From contig NZ_JAGSSV010000002.1 of assembly GCF_018145875.1 (NCBI RefSeq), positions 1 through 64,000 of the forward strand: a stretch of 64,000 nt of DNA, in the 5' to 3' direction. The DNA comes from Marinomonas vulgaris. Its GTDB lineage: Bacteria > Pseudomonadota > Gammaproteobacteria > Pseudomonadales > Marinomonadaceae. The position numbers and the translations under genes are program-made. This document shows, piece by piece, positions 44,403 through 52,905 of the stretch (positions are counted from its first letter, which is position 1; each line of letters opens with the position of its first letter). The notes below the pieces were generated by a model, which did no database searches, was not told where the DNA came from, and worked only from the letters and a program-made list of their open reading frames with translations.

Positions 44403-45398
44403 TTACTCCGGAATGAAGGCTGTATTGACAGAAGTTTGAGGGTCTAATGAAGTCTCAGATAGACCGTTTGCTTCAGCAACGTATTCCCATGTTTGCTGGA
44501 TACGTTCTGGGTCAAATTTGCCCATGCCATCTTTTTCTGTCACGTCGTTGTAAACCAAGTTGTAGATGCTTTTTAACTGAGCAGCAACAATATCAGCATC
44601 CACTTCTGGCACCATTTCATGAAGGTCGATACCGGCTTTTTCTGGGTATTTGTAAGAGAACTCAATTGATTTAGCGAATGCCTTTATGAAGCGTTTTGCA
44701 ACATTAGGGCGCTCTTCCAAGAATTTCTCAGAGGCTAATAGAGACGAGCTGTAAAGTGATAGACCAGAGTTTGACCACGGCATTTCGATAATTTCTTTGC
44801 CTGCACCAGCGGCTTGAGACTCAAATAAAGCCGTGTTGGTTACCCAGGCGATGATGGCGTCTGTGTTGCCGGTAATCATCATTGGGGATAAAGCGCCAGG
44901 GTCAGATTTAACTAACTGAATGTCGTCTTCGGTTAAACCGTTTTGTTTGAGAACCAATGGTAAAAAGGCATTTGATGAAGTAAAAGGTGACGTCGCCACT
45001 TTTTTACCCTTCAGATCTTTAATGGATTTAATACCACTGTTTTCAAGTGTGAAAAATGCATGAGGTGCTTGAGTAAAGTAAGGAAGGACAGCCACGACTG
45101 GAACATTGTCTTGTGCTCTTGCCGCCATGAGAGCACCAACATCTGATGTACCTATGTCAGACTGACCTGTTGCCATTTTAGTTAATGCATCGGTAGAGCC
45201 TCGTCCGCTGGCAATTTTTACCTCTAAATCTTCATCAGCAAAAAAGCCTTGTTGAATACCGACATAAACAGGGGCTTTATCACCACCAGGTAACCAATCT
45301 AATTGAAAAGTCACCTTGTCGGCGGCCATAACAGAAGCACTGGAAATGACACCGGCTAATAAAGATAAACGAAACGTGGTTTTTAGTGCTGTTTTCAT
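44403..45398 (-). CDS. ABC transporter substrate-binding protein, NMT1/THI5 type
   Basis: Periplasmic binding protein of 331 residues with a type I signal peptide (cleavage after SVMA). KVTFQLDWLPGGDKAPVYVG and the GSTDALTKMATGQSDIG stretch belong to the NMT1/THI5-like family, whose members bind pyrimidine precursors, sulfonates and related compounds. First gene of the importer operon, about 60 nt after a sigma-54 promoter. The purine genes on both sides make a purine derivative the leading candidate ligand; a thiamine precursor is the alternative. Confidence 0.88.
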   Translation of the reverse strand: MKTALKTTFRLSLLAGVISSASVMAADKVTFQLDWLPGGDKAPVYVGIQQGFFADEDLEVKIASGRGSTDALTKMATGQSDIGTSDVGALMAARAQDNVPVVAVLPYFTQAPHAFFTLENSGIKSIKDLKGKKVATSPFTSSNAFLPLVLKQNGLTEDDIQLVKSDPGALSPMMITGNTDAIIAWVTNTALFESQAAGAGKEIIEMPWSNSGLSLYSSSLLASEKFLEERPNVAKRFIKAFAKSIEFSYKYPEKAGIDLHEMVPEVDADIVAAQLKSIYNLVYNDVTEKDGMGKFDPERIQQTWEYVAEANGLSETSLDPQTSVNTAFIPE

Positions 45399-45458
45399 AA
45401 GTCTGCTCCAGGTAATAGAGGTCGGGGTAGATTCTTTTGTTTCAATTATGATCTATTT

Positions 45459-45474
45459 AGCAACAAGTGTTCCA
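45459..45474 (-). promoter_or_regulatory. Sigma-54 promoter of the importer operon
   Basis: On the minus strand: TGGAACACTTGTTGCT. GG and GC are 10 nt apart, matching TGGCAC-N5-TTGCW at all but one base. The start would be near 45448, 50 nt before the gene. Confidence 0.72.
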
Positions 45475-45591
45475 TAATTGTTTCAGAGGCTGTTATTTTT
45501 TCAACTGACTGAAATATATAGAAAAATACTTATTATTTAACGTTTTGGTGGCTGGGCAAGAAAAAGTCGTAAAAAGTAGTCTGCTCATTAA

Positions 45592-45620
45592 TGGTGCTGA
45601 TGCTTGATCGCTATTGGTGC
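45592..45620 (-). promoter_or_regulatory. Candidate enhancer-binding site upstream of the importer
   Basis: TGGTGC occurs at 45592 and 45615. The second lies in TTGGTGCGTTTT, a 12-mer also present upstream of hpxO at 41614. Position is about 120-160 bp upstream of the sigma-54 promoter. Confidence 0.35.
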
Positions 45621-45651
45621 GTTTTAGTGATTTAAGGGGGGAGAGTGGTTT

Positions 45652-46356
45652 TTACATTTTCTCAAAAGAGCGTATTTCGTCGGCTGTTAAATGTCGCCAT
45701 TGGCCTTGTTTTATATCCAGCTTAACCTGTCCAATTTGTTCTCGGTGTAAGCCGATGACGCGATTTCCCACCGCCGCAAACATGCGTTTTACCTGATGAA
45801 ATCGACCTTCTGTGATGGTGAGTCGAACGTTGGTAGGCGTGAGAATGTCTAACTGAGCGGGGCGAGTGATGGCGGCTTCCCCTTGCAGCTGAATGCCTGC
45901 TGAGAAAAGTTCGGTGATGTCGTGTCCACGTGCTTCGGTTAACGGTCTCGACAAGGTCACGCGGTATACCTTGTGACAGTCGTTGCTCGGTTGAGTCAGG
46001 TTGAATGACCAACGGCCATCGTCGGTGATCAGCACCAAGCCTGTGGTGTCTGCATCTAAACGGCCTGCAATATGCAGCTCTTCGGTTTTTTCGATTCCCT
46101 GATCACGAAAAACAGACGGATAAACTTCGTCTTTGTTTGAGCAAACAGTATTTGCTGGCTTATGCAGCATAATGTAACGAAATGGCCGTGCGACCAAGCG
46201 CCGTTCACCCCATTCGATGGTGTTGTTTTCATGAACTTGGGTGGCAGCTTCGGTGACGATAACGCCGTTGACAGAAATCTGTCCTGCCAGAATACAGGCG
46301 GCAGCGTCTAATTTACTGAGGTCTGTGCTTTTGCACACATATTTATCAAGGCGCAT
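45652..46356 (-). CDS. rsuA: 16S rRNA pseudouridine synthase RsuA
   Basis: Converts U516 of 16S rRNA to pseudouridine (E. coli numbering). It has 234 residues (E. coli 231). An N-terminal S4-like RNA-binding part (MRLDKYVCKSTDLS) precedes the catalytic motif GRLDADTTGLVL with the essential Asp. GRFHQVKRMFAAVG is the second family motif. It is a housekeeping gene inserted between the importer and xdh genes, divergent from xdhA. Confidence 0.9.
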   Translation of the reverse strand: MRLDKYVCKSTDLSKLDAAACILAGQISVNGVIVTEAATQVHENNTIEWGERRLVARPFRYIMLHKPANTVCSNKDEVYPSVFRDQGIEKTEELHIAGRLDADTTGLVLITDDGRWSFNLTQPSNDCHKVYRVTLSRPLTEARGHDITELFSAGIQLQGEAAITRPAQLDILTPTNVRLTITEGRFHQVKRMFAAVGNRVIGLHREQIGQVKLDIKQGQWRHLTADEIRSFEKM

Positions 46357-46491
46357 GGCATATGGGTCTTAGTGTAAATGATTTTATTATCCGGTTTGAC
46401 TCAGAATTAGCAACGGCGACTTAGCCGCTGGGCGTTAAGAAAACCTATTGTCATCCCCATTGATTTCCTTTCTAATAAAAGTTTGACCGAT

Positions 46492-46508
46492 TGGCCAAGT
46501 TTTTGCAT
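46492..46508 (+). promoter_or_regulatory. Sigma-54 promoter of xdhABC
   Basis: TTGGCCAAGTTTTTGCAT has GG (46493) and GC (46505) exactly 10 nt apart within a T-rich -12 element. The start would be near 46518, 42 nt before xdhA. Confidence 0.65.
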
Positions 46509-46559
46509 TTTGTTCAGGCATAGAGCAAAGGTCGATGGTATTTTTAAAAGGAGACTGCC

Positions 46560-48065
46560 TTGAAACTGTTACTGAATGATGAGCTTATCGAAGACAATAC
46601 GCTGGCTAGCGACTACACCGCTTTGCGGTATCTTCGGGAAAAGCGTGGCTTGATGGGCACGAAAGAGGGGTGTGCATCCGGTGATTGTGGCGCTTGTACG
46701 CTGCTTGTTGGTGCGTTGGAAGAGGGTGAGTTGCGTTACACCACGTTGAATTCCTGCATCACGCCGATTCAGTCCCTAGCAGGAAAGCACCTCGTTTCGG
46801 TTGAATACTTGTCTCAACAGAACGCCTTGCATCCGGCGCAACAAGCGGTTGTAGAATGCCACGGTTCCCAATGTGGTTTTTGTACCCCTGGTTTTGTATT
46901 GTCCTTAGCCAGCCTTTATGAAGAACGACAAAGCACCCAGCAATCTATTGACCGTGAGTCTGTCTGCGATGCTATTTCGGGGAATTTATGCCGCTGTACC
47001 GGTTATCGTCCTATTATTGACGCGGGTTTGTCGATGACGCAGGTCGAGCCTGATTATGTGGCACTGCTCAGTCAAAACCACAAAGTAAAGCAGACGCTTA
47101 GTGAGTTAGAGTCTTCAGCTTCTTTGGCTGATGATGGGTCTAAGTCGAGAAATTATGTTCAGCCGCAGAATCTTGCTCAACTTATTGCGGCGAAAAAAGC
47201 CTGCCCTGATGGGGTGTTGATCGCCGGAGGTACCGATTTGATGCTGGAAAATACCCAGCGTTATCATGACTTTGATGACTTAATCGATTTGTCGCAAGTG
47301 ACTGAAATGACGACGATCCAAGACGATGGCCAATATTTAACATTAGGTGCCTCTGTCACGTACGCCGATTTAGAAACCTATTGCCAAGATAAATACCCAC
47401 ACATTTCTGGATTGCTGAGCCGCATAGCGTCTCGCCAGATTCGTAACCGCGGCACGCTTGGTGGCAATGTGGCCAATGCTTCTCCCATTGCGGACATACC
47501 GCCTTTATTGTTGGCTTTTGATGCGGACATGCAATTGCTCAACGTGGATGGCACCACACGAACGGTTTCCATTAACGATTTTTATCAAGGTTACAAACAA
47601 ACTCTGTTAGCCACCGATGAATGGATAGTGTCGTTTTCTGTGTCACTTGAAAAGTTGGCTCAATGTCATCGCTTTTACAAGGTGTCGAAACGCATGGAAG
47701 ACGACATTTCCAGCGTCATGTTGGCGGCGCGTTTTGCCATCGAGGACGATAAGATTACCGAGGTTCGCTTGGCGTTTGGCGGTATGGCCGGCACGCCCAT
47801 TCGAGCAGTCAACGCCGAACAAGCACTAACCCAAGTGTCGGTTAACGACGAGCAGGCTTTGCAACGGGCGATTGAGAAAATACGTGCCGAGCTTCACCCC
47901 ATGAGCGATGTGCGCGCTTCGTCTCGTTATCGATTAGACATGGCGTGTAACCTGATTCGCAAAGCCTGGCTGGCACTGAACAACCAAGAAGCGGTGACGT
48001 TTTCGGGGCACGCGGTGTCAGACACTCTTTTAATAACGGGTAATGAGGAGACGAATCATGCGTAA
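46560..48065 (+). CDS. xdhA: Xanthine dehydrogenase small subunit (2x[2Fe-2S], FAD)
   Basis: Electron-transfer subunit of xanthine dehydrogenase, 501 residues. The plant-type [2Fe-2S] site uses C38, C43, C46 and C66; the second uses C105, C108, C144 and C146 (GSQCGFC, NLCRCTG). The FAD domain follows from about 195, with LIAGGTDLMLE and GTLGGNVANASPIADI. Translation starts at TTG 46560 with AGGAG 7 nt upstream; no suitable ATG is present. Its end overlaps xdhB by 8 nt. Confidence 0.95.
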   Translation: MKLLLNDELIEDNTLASDYTALRYLREKRGLMGTKEGCASGDCGACTLLVGALEEGELRYTTLNSCITPIQSLAGKHLVSVEYLSQQNALHPAQQAVVECHGSQCGFCTPGFVLSLASLYEERQSTQQSIDRESVCDAISGNLCRCTGYRPIIDAGLSMTQVEPDYVALLSQNHKVKQTLSELESSASLADDGSKSRNYVQPQNLAQLIAAKKACPDGVLIAGGTDLMLENTQRYHDFDDLIDLSQVTEMTTIQDDGQYLTLGASVTYADLETYCQDKYPHISGLLSRIASRQIRNRGTLGGNVANASPIADIPPLLLAFDADMQLLNVDGTTRTVSINDFYQGYKQTLLATDEWIVSFSVSLEKLAQCHRFYKVSKRMEDDISSVMLAARFAIEDDKITEVRLAFGGMAGTPIRAVNAEQALTQVSVNDEQALQRAIEKIRAELHPMSDVRASSRYRLDMACNLIRKAWLALNNQEAVTFSGHAVSDTLLITGNEETNHA

Positions 48066-50397
48066 ATTACCTCAAGATTTTACCCTAGGCGACAAGAACG
48101 CAGGCCAAAAAGGCGCCTTGCCCATTCATGAGTCAGCGATAAAGCATGTGACAGGCCAAGCGGTATACATTGACGACATGCCAGAATGGCCAAATGAATT
48201 GCATATTGCGACCGGTAAATCCACCGAAGCGCACGCGGACATTGTGTCGATCAACTTGGATAAAGTTCGCGCGTATCCGGGCGTTGTTGATGTGATTGTT
48301 CAGGCGGACATTCCTGGCGAAGTGGATGTGTCGCCTGTGCTCAGTGGCGATTTACTGCTGGCAGGAAATTTTGTTCATTATATTGGGCAGTCTATATTTG
48401 CCGTGGCGGCCACCAGTTTGCGCGCCGCTAAGCAAGCGGTTGAATTGGCCGAGATTGTTTATCAAGTACGTGAAGCGACCTTGTTGCCGCAGCAATCTTT
48501 GGCTCGTCAAGAGTTTGTGTTGCCTACTCATACGATTCAATCTGGCGATGCGCCAGCGGCGATGAAAAGCGCGCCTCGTACCATTCAATCTGAAATGTAC
48601 ATCAAGGGCCAAGAGCATTTTTACCTTGAAGGTCAAATCAGTGTGGCCGTACCTAATGAAGACGGTGGCGTTCAAGTTTTCGCTTCGTCTCAGCATCCGG
48701 CCGAAGTGCAAAAGCTGGTGGCGCGAGTGCTCGGGTTGCCCGTTGGTCAGGTGTTGGTGGAAACGCGCCGCATGGGCGGCGGCTTTGGGGGAAAAGAGTC
48801 ACAAGCGGCGGTATTGGGTTGTATGGCCGCTGTGTTGGCGGTACGTAACCGTTGCCCAGTGAAATATCGTATGCCGCGACAAGACGACATGGTGCAAACC
48901 GGTAAACGTCATGATTTTTGGAATACCTACCACGTTGGGTTTAACGAGGCGGGGGAAATTCTCGCGGCTGAATACGACATGGTCGGAAAGTGCGGCTGCA
49001 CAGCGGATTTGTCTGACGGCGTGGTGGATCGTGCCATGTTTCATGCGGACAATGCTTACTTCTTACCAAACGCTCGAATCAGTGGCTATCGCGGTAAAAC
49101 TCACACCGTTTCCAACACGGCATTCCGAGGTTTTGGCGGCCCCAAAGGAGTGATACTGGCGGAAAATGTCATCGAAGAAATTGCTTGTTCGGTGGGCAAA
49201 GACGCCCTAGATATTCGTAAGCTGAATTGCTATCAAGCGGGTAAAGATACCACGCCCTACGGGCAAAAAATCAACGACGACGTCTTGCCCACTCTTATCG
49301 AAGAATTAGAACTTAGCTCAGACTATCGTGCTCGTCGGAAGGCTATTCAGACGTTTAATGCCCAGAATCGGTTTGTGAAAAAAGGTTTGGCGTTGACGCC
49401 TGTTAAGTTCGGAATCTCCTTTACTTCTAAGCATCTAAACCAAGGCGGTGCCTTGGTACACGTTTATACAGACGGCAGTGTTCATATTAACCATGGTGGC
49501 ACGGAAATGGGTCAAGGGCTGTTTACCAAGGTGGCGCAAATTGTCGCCAAGGCGTTTGGTATTGATTATCAGCGGGTGAATGTCAGTTCAACACGCACCG
49601 ACAAGGTGCCGAATGCGTCTCCGACAGCGGCGTCTGCCGGAACGGATTTGAACGGCATGGCGGCGTTGGATGCGGTGAACACCATCAAAGACAGACTACG
49701 CGACTTTGCTATTGAGCATTATGGTATTCAACCTGACGATTTCGTTATTTCAGATGATCTGGTGCGATTGGGCGAGGAAAGTATGAGCTTTCCTGAGTTC
49801 ATCAAATTGGCATACATGAATCGCGTCTCTTTGTCGTCGACGGGCTTCTACAAAACACCAAAAATTGGCTACGATCGAAAAGCGGCGAAAGGTCGACCTT
49901 TCTTGTATTTTGCCAATGGCGCAGCGGTGTCTGAAGTCATTGTGGATACCTTTACGGGTGAGTATAAGGTCACGCAAGTCGATATTTTGCACGATGTGGG
50001 CGATTCCATAAATGCCGAACTGGACATTGGTCAAATCGAAGGCGCGTTTGTGCAGGGCATGGGTTGGCTTACTTCGGAAGAGCTAAGCTGGGACGAAAAG
50101 GGGCGAATTACCACCAACAGCCCAGCCAATTATAAAATTCCAACGTCTGCGGATGTGCCAGAAAAGTTCACCGTAAAATTGTTCGAACGTGCCAACAGCG
50201 AAGAGTCGATTTATCGCTCAAAAGCCGTAGGCGAACCGCCACTGATGCTGGGGATTTCAGTTTGGTGTGCGCTGAAAGACGCCTGTGCGTCTGTGTGCGA
50301 TCATCAGTTTTCACCGCCATTGGCAGCGCCAGCCACGCCGGAGGCAGTGTATTACGCCATGCAGGCAGCGCGTGATTATCAGGAGGCGCGTTTATGA
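48058..50397 (+). CDS. xdhB: Xanthine dehydrogenase large molybdopterin subunit
   Basis: Catalytic subunit oxidising hypoxanthine and xanthine to urate, 779 residues. Molybdenum-cofactor motifs are visible: RRMGGGFGGKE, AFRGFGGPKG, GTEMGQGLFTKVAQ and KAVGEPPLMLG, whose Glu is the catalytic base. The ATG at 48058 follows GAGGAG. Its stop overlaps the xdhC start (ATGA). Confidence 0.95.
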   Translation: MRKLPQDFTLGDKNAGQKGALPIHESAIKHVTGQAVYIDDMPEWPNELHIATGKSTEAHADIVSINLDKVRAYPGVVDVIVQADIPGEVDVSPVLSGDLLLAGNFVHYIGQSIFAVAATSLRAAKQAVELAEIVYQVREATLLPQQSLARQEFVLPTHTIQSGDAPAAMKSAPRTIQSEMYIKGQEHFYLEGQISVAVPNEDGGVQVFASSQHPAEVQKLVARVLGLPVGQVLVETRRMGGGFGGKESQAAVLGCMAAVLAVRNRCPVKYRMPRQDDMVQTGKRHDFWNTYHVGFNEAGEILAAEYDMVGKCGCTADLSDGVVDRAMFHADNAYFLPNARISGYRGKTHTVSNTAFRGFGGPKGVILAENVIEEIACSVGKDALDIRKLNCYQAGKDTTPYGQKINDDVLPTLIEELELSSDYRARRKAIQTFNAQNRFVKKGLALTPVKFGISFTSKHLNQGGALVHVYTDGSVHINHGGTEMGQGLFTKVAQIVAKAFGIDYQRVNVSSTRTDKVPNASPTAASAGTDLNGMAALDAVNTIKDRLRDFAIEHYGIQPDDFVISDDLVRLGEESMSFPEFIKLAYMNRVSLSSTGFYKTPKIGYDRKAAKGRPFLYFANGAAVSEVIVDTFTGEYKVTQVDILHDVGDSINAELDIGQIEGAFVQGMGWLTSEELSWDEKGRITTNSPANYKIPTSADVPEKFTVKLFERANSEESIYRSKAVGEPPLMLGISVWCALKDACASVCDHQFSPPLAAPATPEAVYYAMQAARDYQEARL

Positions 50398-51272
50398 TGT
50401 CTTCGATGAGTTGGATACGGGCATTAAACGACGTGGAACAATCTGGGCAAGCTTGGGTTATGGCAACGGTGATTGGCACACAGGGTTCTTCACCCCGAGA
50501 GTCGTCCAGTAAAATGATCATCACGGAATCTCATAGTTTCGACACCATAGGCGGAGGGCAATTGGAATACGCCGTATGCCAAAAAGCTCGCGCTATGTTG
50601 CAAGACAGAGCATCGACGTCCCATGTGTTTGAGCATTTTCCTTTGGCGGCAAAAAGCAATCAATGTTGTGGCGGCACTGTGAGTGTGCTGCTGGAATACT
50701 TTCCTGAACCCGCGACTAAAATTACCGTGTTCGGCATGGGGCACGTAGCGTCTACCTTGGTAAAGGTGCTCGGTAACATGCAGGCCAATATTACCTGGGT
50801 AGACAGCCGCACAGACTTGGTTGATCAACGCCAGCAAGAGGTTTTGGCTGACAATGTGAAGGTAAGAAAATATGAGTCCATGCTGGATCATATTGAACAG
50901 ATGGTCGCTAACGAAATTGCTTTGATCATGACCCATGACCATGCTTTAGATTATCAATTGGTCGAGGCGTTACTGGATCGAAAGGATTGCCGTTTTATTG
51001 GTCTTATTGGCTCGAAAACCAAGGCGCTTCGATTCAAAAAGCGCCTTGCCAGCGCTTCTTTTAGCCAAGTGGAAATAGACTCCGTGTGTTGTCCGGTTGG
51101 CTTGGAAAACGTTACAGGTAAAAAGCCTTTTGAGATCGCTATTTCCATTGCAGGGCAAGTGATTCAGATTGCTCAAACACAGCCTGAGACAGGCAGCAAG
51201 ACGCGTAAAAAAACCAGTGGTTTGACATGGAAGGACATAAACAACGTCGTTAATCATGACGTTCATGTTTAG
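50394..51272 (+). CDS. xdhC: Xanthine dehydrogenase accessory protein XdhC
   Basis: Chaperone that binds, sulfurates and inserts molybdenum cofactor into XdhB, 292 residues. GSSPRESSSKMI and IGGGQLEY in the N-terminal part and CCGGTVSVLLE are family motifs. A Rossmann-like C-terminal half follows (TVFGMGHVASTLVKVLG, MTHDHALDYQL, FIGLIGSKTK). Last gene of xdhABC, translationally coupled through ATGA. Confidence 0.94.
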   Translation: MMSSMSWIRALNDVEQSGQAWVMATVIGTQGSSPRESSSKMIITESHSFDTIGGGQLEYAVCQKARAMLQDRASTSHVFEHFPLAAKSNQCCGGTVSVLLEYFPEPATKITVFGMGHVASTLVKVLGNMQANITWVDSRTDLVDQRQQEVLADNVKVRKYESMLDHIEQMVANEIALIMTHDHALDYQLVEALLDRKDCRFIGLIGSKTKALRFKKRLASASFSQVEIDSVCCPVGLENVTGKKPFEIAISIAGQVIQIAQTQPETGSKTRKKTSGLTWKDINNVVNHDVHV

Positions 51273-51321
51273 TATTCAAGCAACTTAGTGCTGCTTAGAC
51301 ACTAAAAAACACCATAAAAAC

Positions 51322-51361
51322 GCCATTGTGATTATAAGACTGGGTCTTTGGTCACAATGGC
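51322..51361. terminator. Hairpin between xdhC and tolC
   Basis: GCCATTGTGA (51322-51331) pairs perfectly with TCACAATGGC (51352-51361) between convergent genes. An A-run lies on the left, so it suits the minus-strand tolC better than xdhC. Confidence 0.6.
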
Positions 51362-51381
51362 ATTGTTGGCAAGCAAGTGGC

Positions 51382-52698
51382 TTAGATTTTAGCAACCAAC
51401 CATTTGTCTAACTCTTTGATCTTGTCTTCGGTCAAATCACCAGTGACTTCTAACAAGCTGAGCTTTTTCAGTACGAAATTATAGCGATATTGCTCGTAGG
51501 TATTTTGTGCATCGTACAAATTCGTTTGCGCATCGAGCAGCTCGACTAGATTGCGTGTGCCGACATCATAACCTGCTTTAGTGGCCTCTAATGCGCTGGT
51601 GCGTGAACGAATGAGTTGCTGTTGCGCTTCAATTTGCGCCACGGAGGTCTGCAAATCTAGATATAAGCTACGAATGCTCAGTTCAATGGTTTGCAAAGAA
51701 CTGGCTTTTTCTTCCATCGCTGCCACAGCTTGCGCTGTCGCTTGGCGAACCGAGGCGTCAATCGCGCCACCACTGTACAAAGGAATACTTACGCCAAGTG
51801 CAATAGTTGCTGAATTTGTTAGGCCCTCTGTTGATCTACTAGGACTGTAGTCAGTATCTGCACGAGAGAGTTCACCTTCTATCGCAACTGTGGGCGTTCG
51901 ACCGTTGGCTTTTTGAATGCTGATGTTGTTTTCGGCTCGTTGCACGGCAATGGCAGAAAGGCGCAAGTCTTTGTTGTCTTTGCGGGCTTTTACTAACAAT
52001 GAATCCACTGTCATGTTTGGGTCTAAGCTAATTGGGTATTCATTAGATAACTGAGGAATGCTGGAAATCTCGCGACCAGTACGCTGGTATAAAGCTTTTT
52101 TCGCGTAAGCCACATCGGATTGAGCGCTCAATTGTGTGACTCGAACGGAGTCGTATTCGGCTTGTGCATCTTGCAGATCGGTGATGGACGCTAAGCCCAC
52201 TTCGTATTGTTTTTTCGCTCGGTCTAATTGGCTGGCGGTACTTTTTACCAGGGCATCGGTGGTTTGCAGAGTGGACTGTGCGATGAGCAGATTAAAATAT
52301 TCGGTCAGGGTCGTTAGAGCGAGATCTTCTTCTGAATTATCGAAGCTGACGCCTGCGCTGGTCGAACCAAGTTCCACATCGTCTACAGCGTAACCCAGTG
52401 CGGGTGAATAAATGGGGTAATCTAGTGACAATGCTATTTCATTAGACACTCCGTCATCATCATAAACAGAGCCGTTGGTTACAGAATACCCCAAACTGCC
52501 GCTGAAGCTAATACTTGGGTAAAGGTTTCCTTTGGTGACGGTAACACTTTCTTTTTGGGCCTGATAAGTCGCAGCGGCAGAGCGCAAACCGGGATCGTGC
52601 TGTTTAGCCAGTTTGTAAACTTCGTAGATGCTTTCGGCGGAGGCCGTGGTGCTCATTAAAGTAGCAGCAATAAGTGAGGGTATAATATGCTTTTTCAT
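51382..52698 (-). CDS. TolC family outer membrane protein
   Basis: Outer-membrane channel of type I secretion or drug efflux systems, 438 residues with a signal peptide (cleavage after TASA). The internal duplication of long coiled-coil helices is evident. SIYEVYKLAKQHDP and the C-terminal GTRNLVELLDAQTNLYDAQN are TolC hallmarks. No pump or adaptor gene is adjacent, so it is probably a shared exit channel. Confidence 0.9.
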   Translation of the reverse strand: MKKHIIPSLIAATLMSTTASAESIYEVYKLAKQHDPGLRSAAATYQAQKESVTVTKGNLYPSISFSGSLGYSVTNGSVYDDDGVSNEIALSLDYPIYSPALGYAVDDVELGSTSAGVSFDNSEEDLALTTLTEYFNLLIAQSTLQTTDALVKSTASQLDRAKKQYEVGLASITDLQDAQAEYDSVRVTQLSAQSDVAYAKKALYQRTGREISSIPQLSNEYPISLDPNMTVDSLLVKARKDNKDLRLSAIAVQRAENNISIQKANGRTPTVAIEGELSRADTDYSPSRSTEGLTNSATIALGVSIPLYSGGAIDASVRQATAQAVAAMEEKASSLQTIELSIRSLYLDLQTSVAQIEAQQQLIRSRTSALEATKAGYDVGTRNLVELLDAQTNLYDAQNTYEQYRYNFVLKKLSLLEVTGDLTEDKIKELDKWLVAKI

Positions 52699-52849
52699 AG
52701 ATCTCTGTCGGCCCGTAGTATGAAATATAGTTATAATAGTACCGCAAGAGTTTGCCTTGTGGCAGTGTCATTCTTGCTATATCTATTATGACTGTTGACC
52801 ATATCATAACGGAATGCCTTTGATTAATGCCCATTGTGGAAACTTAATG

Positions 52850-52884
52850 CAAAAGAAGGCGATGTGCTATCGCCTTCTCGCTTC
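52850..52884 (-). terminator. Terminator of the secreted unknown protein gene
   Basis: AGAAGGCGAT (52855-52864) pairs with ATCGCCTTCT (52870-52879). On the minus strand the 3' arm runs into TTTTGC. Confidence 0.75.
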
Positions 52885-52905
52885 ACTGGTTCTTTGACTG
52901 AGAGG

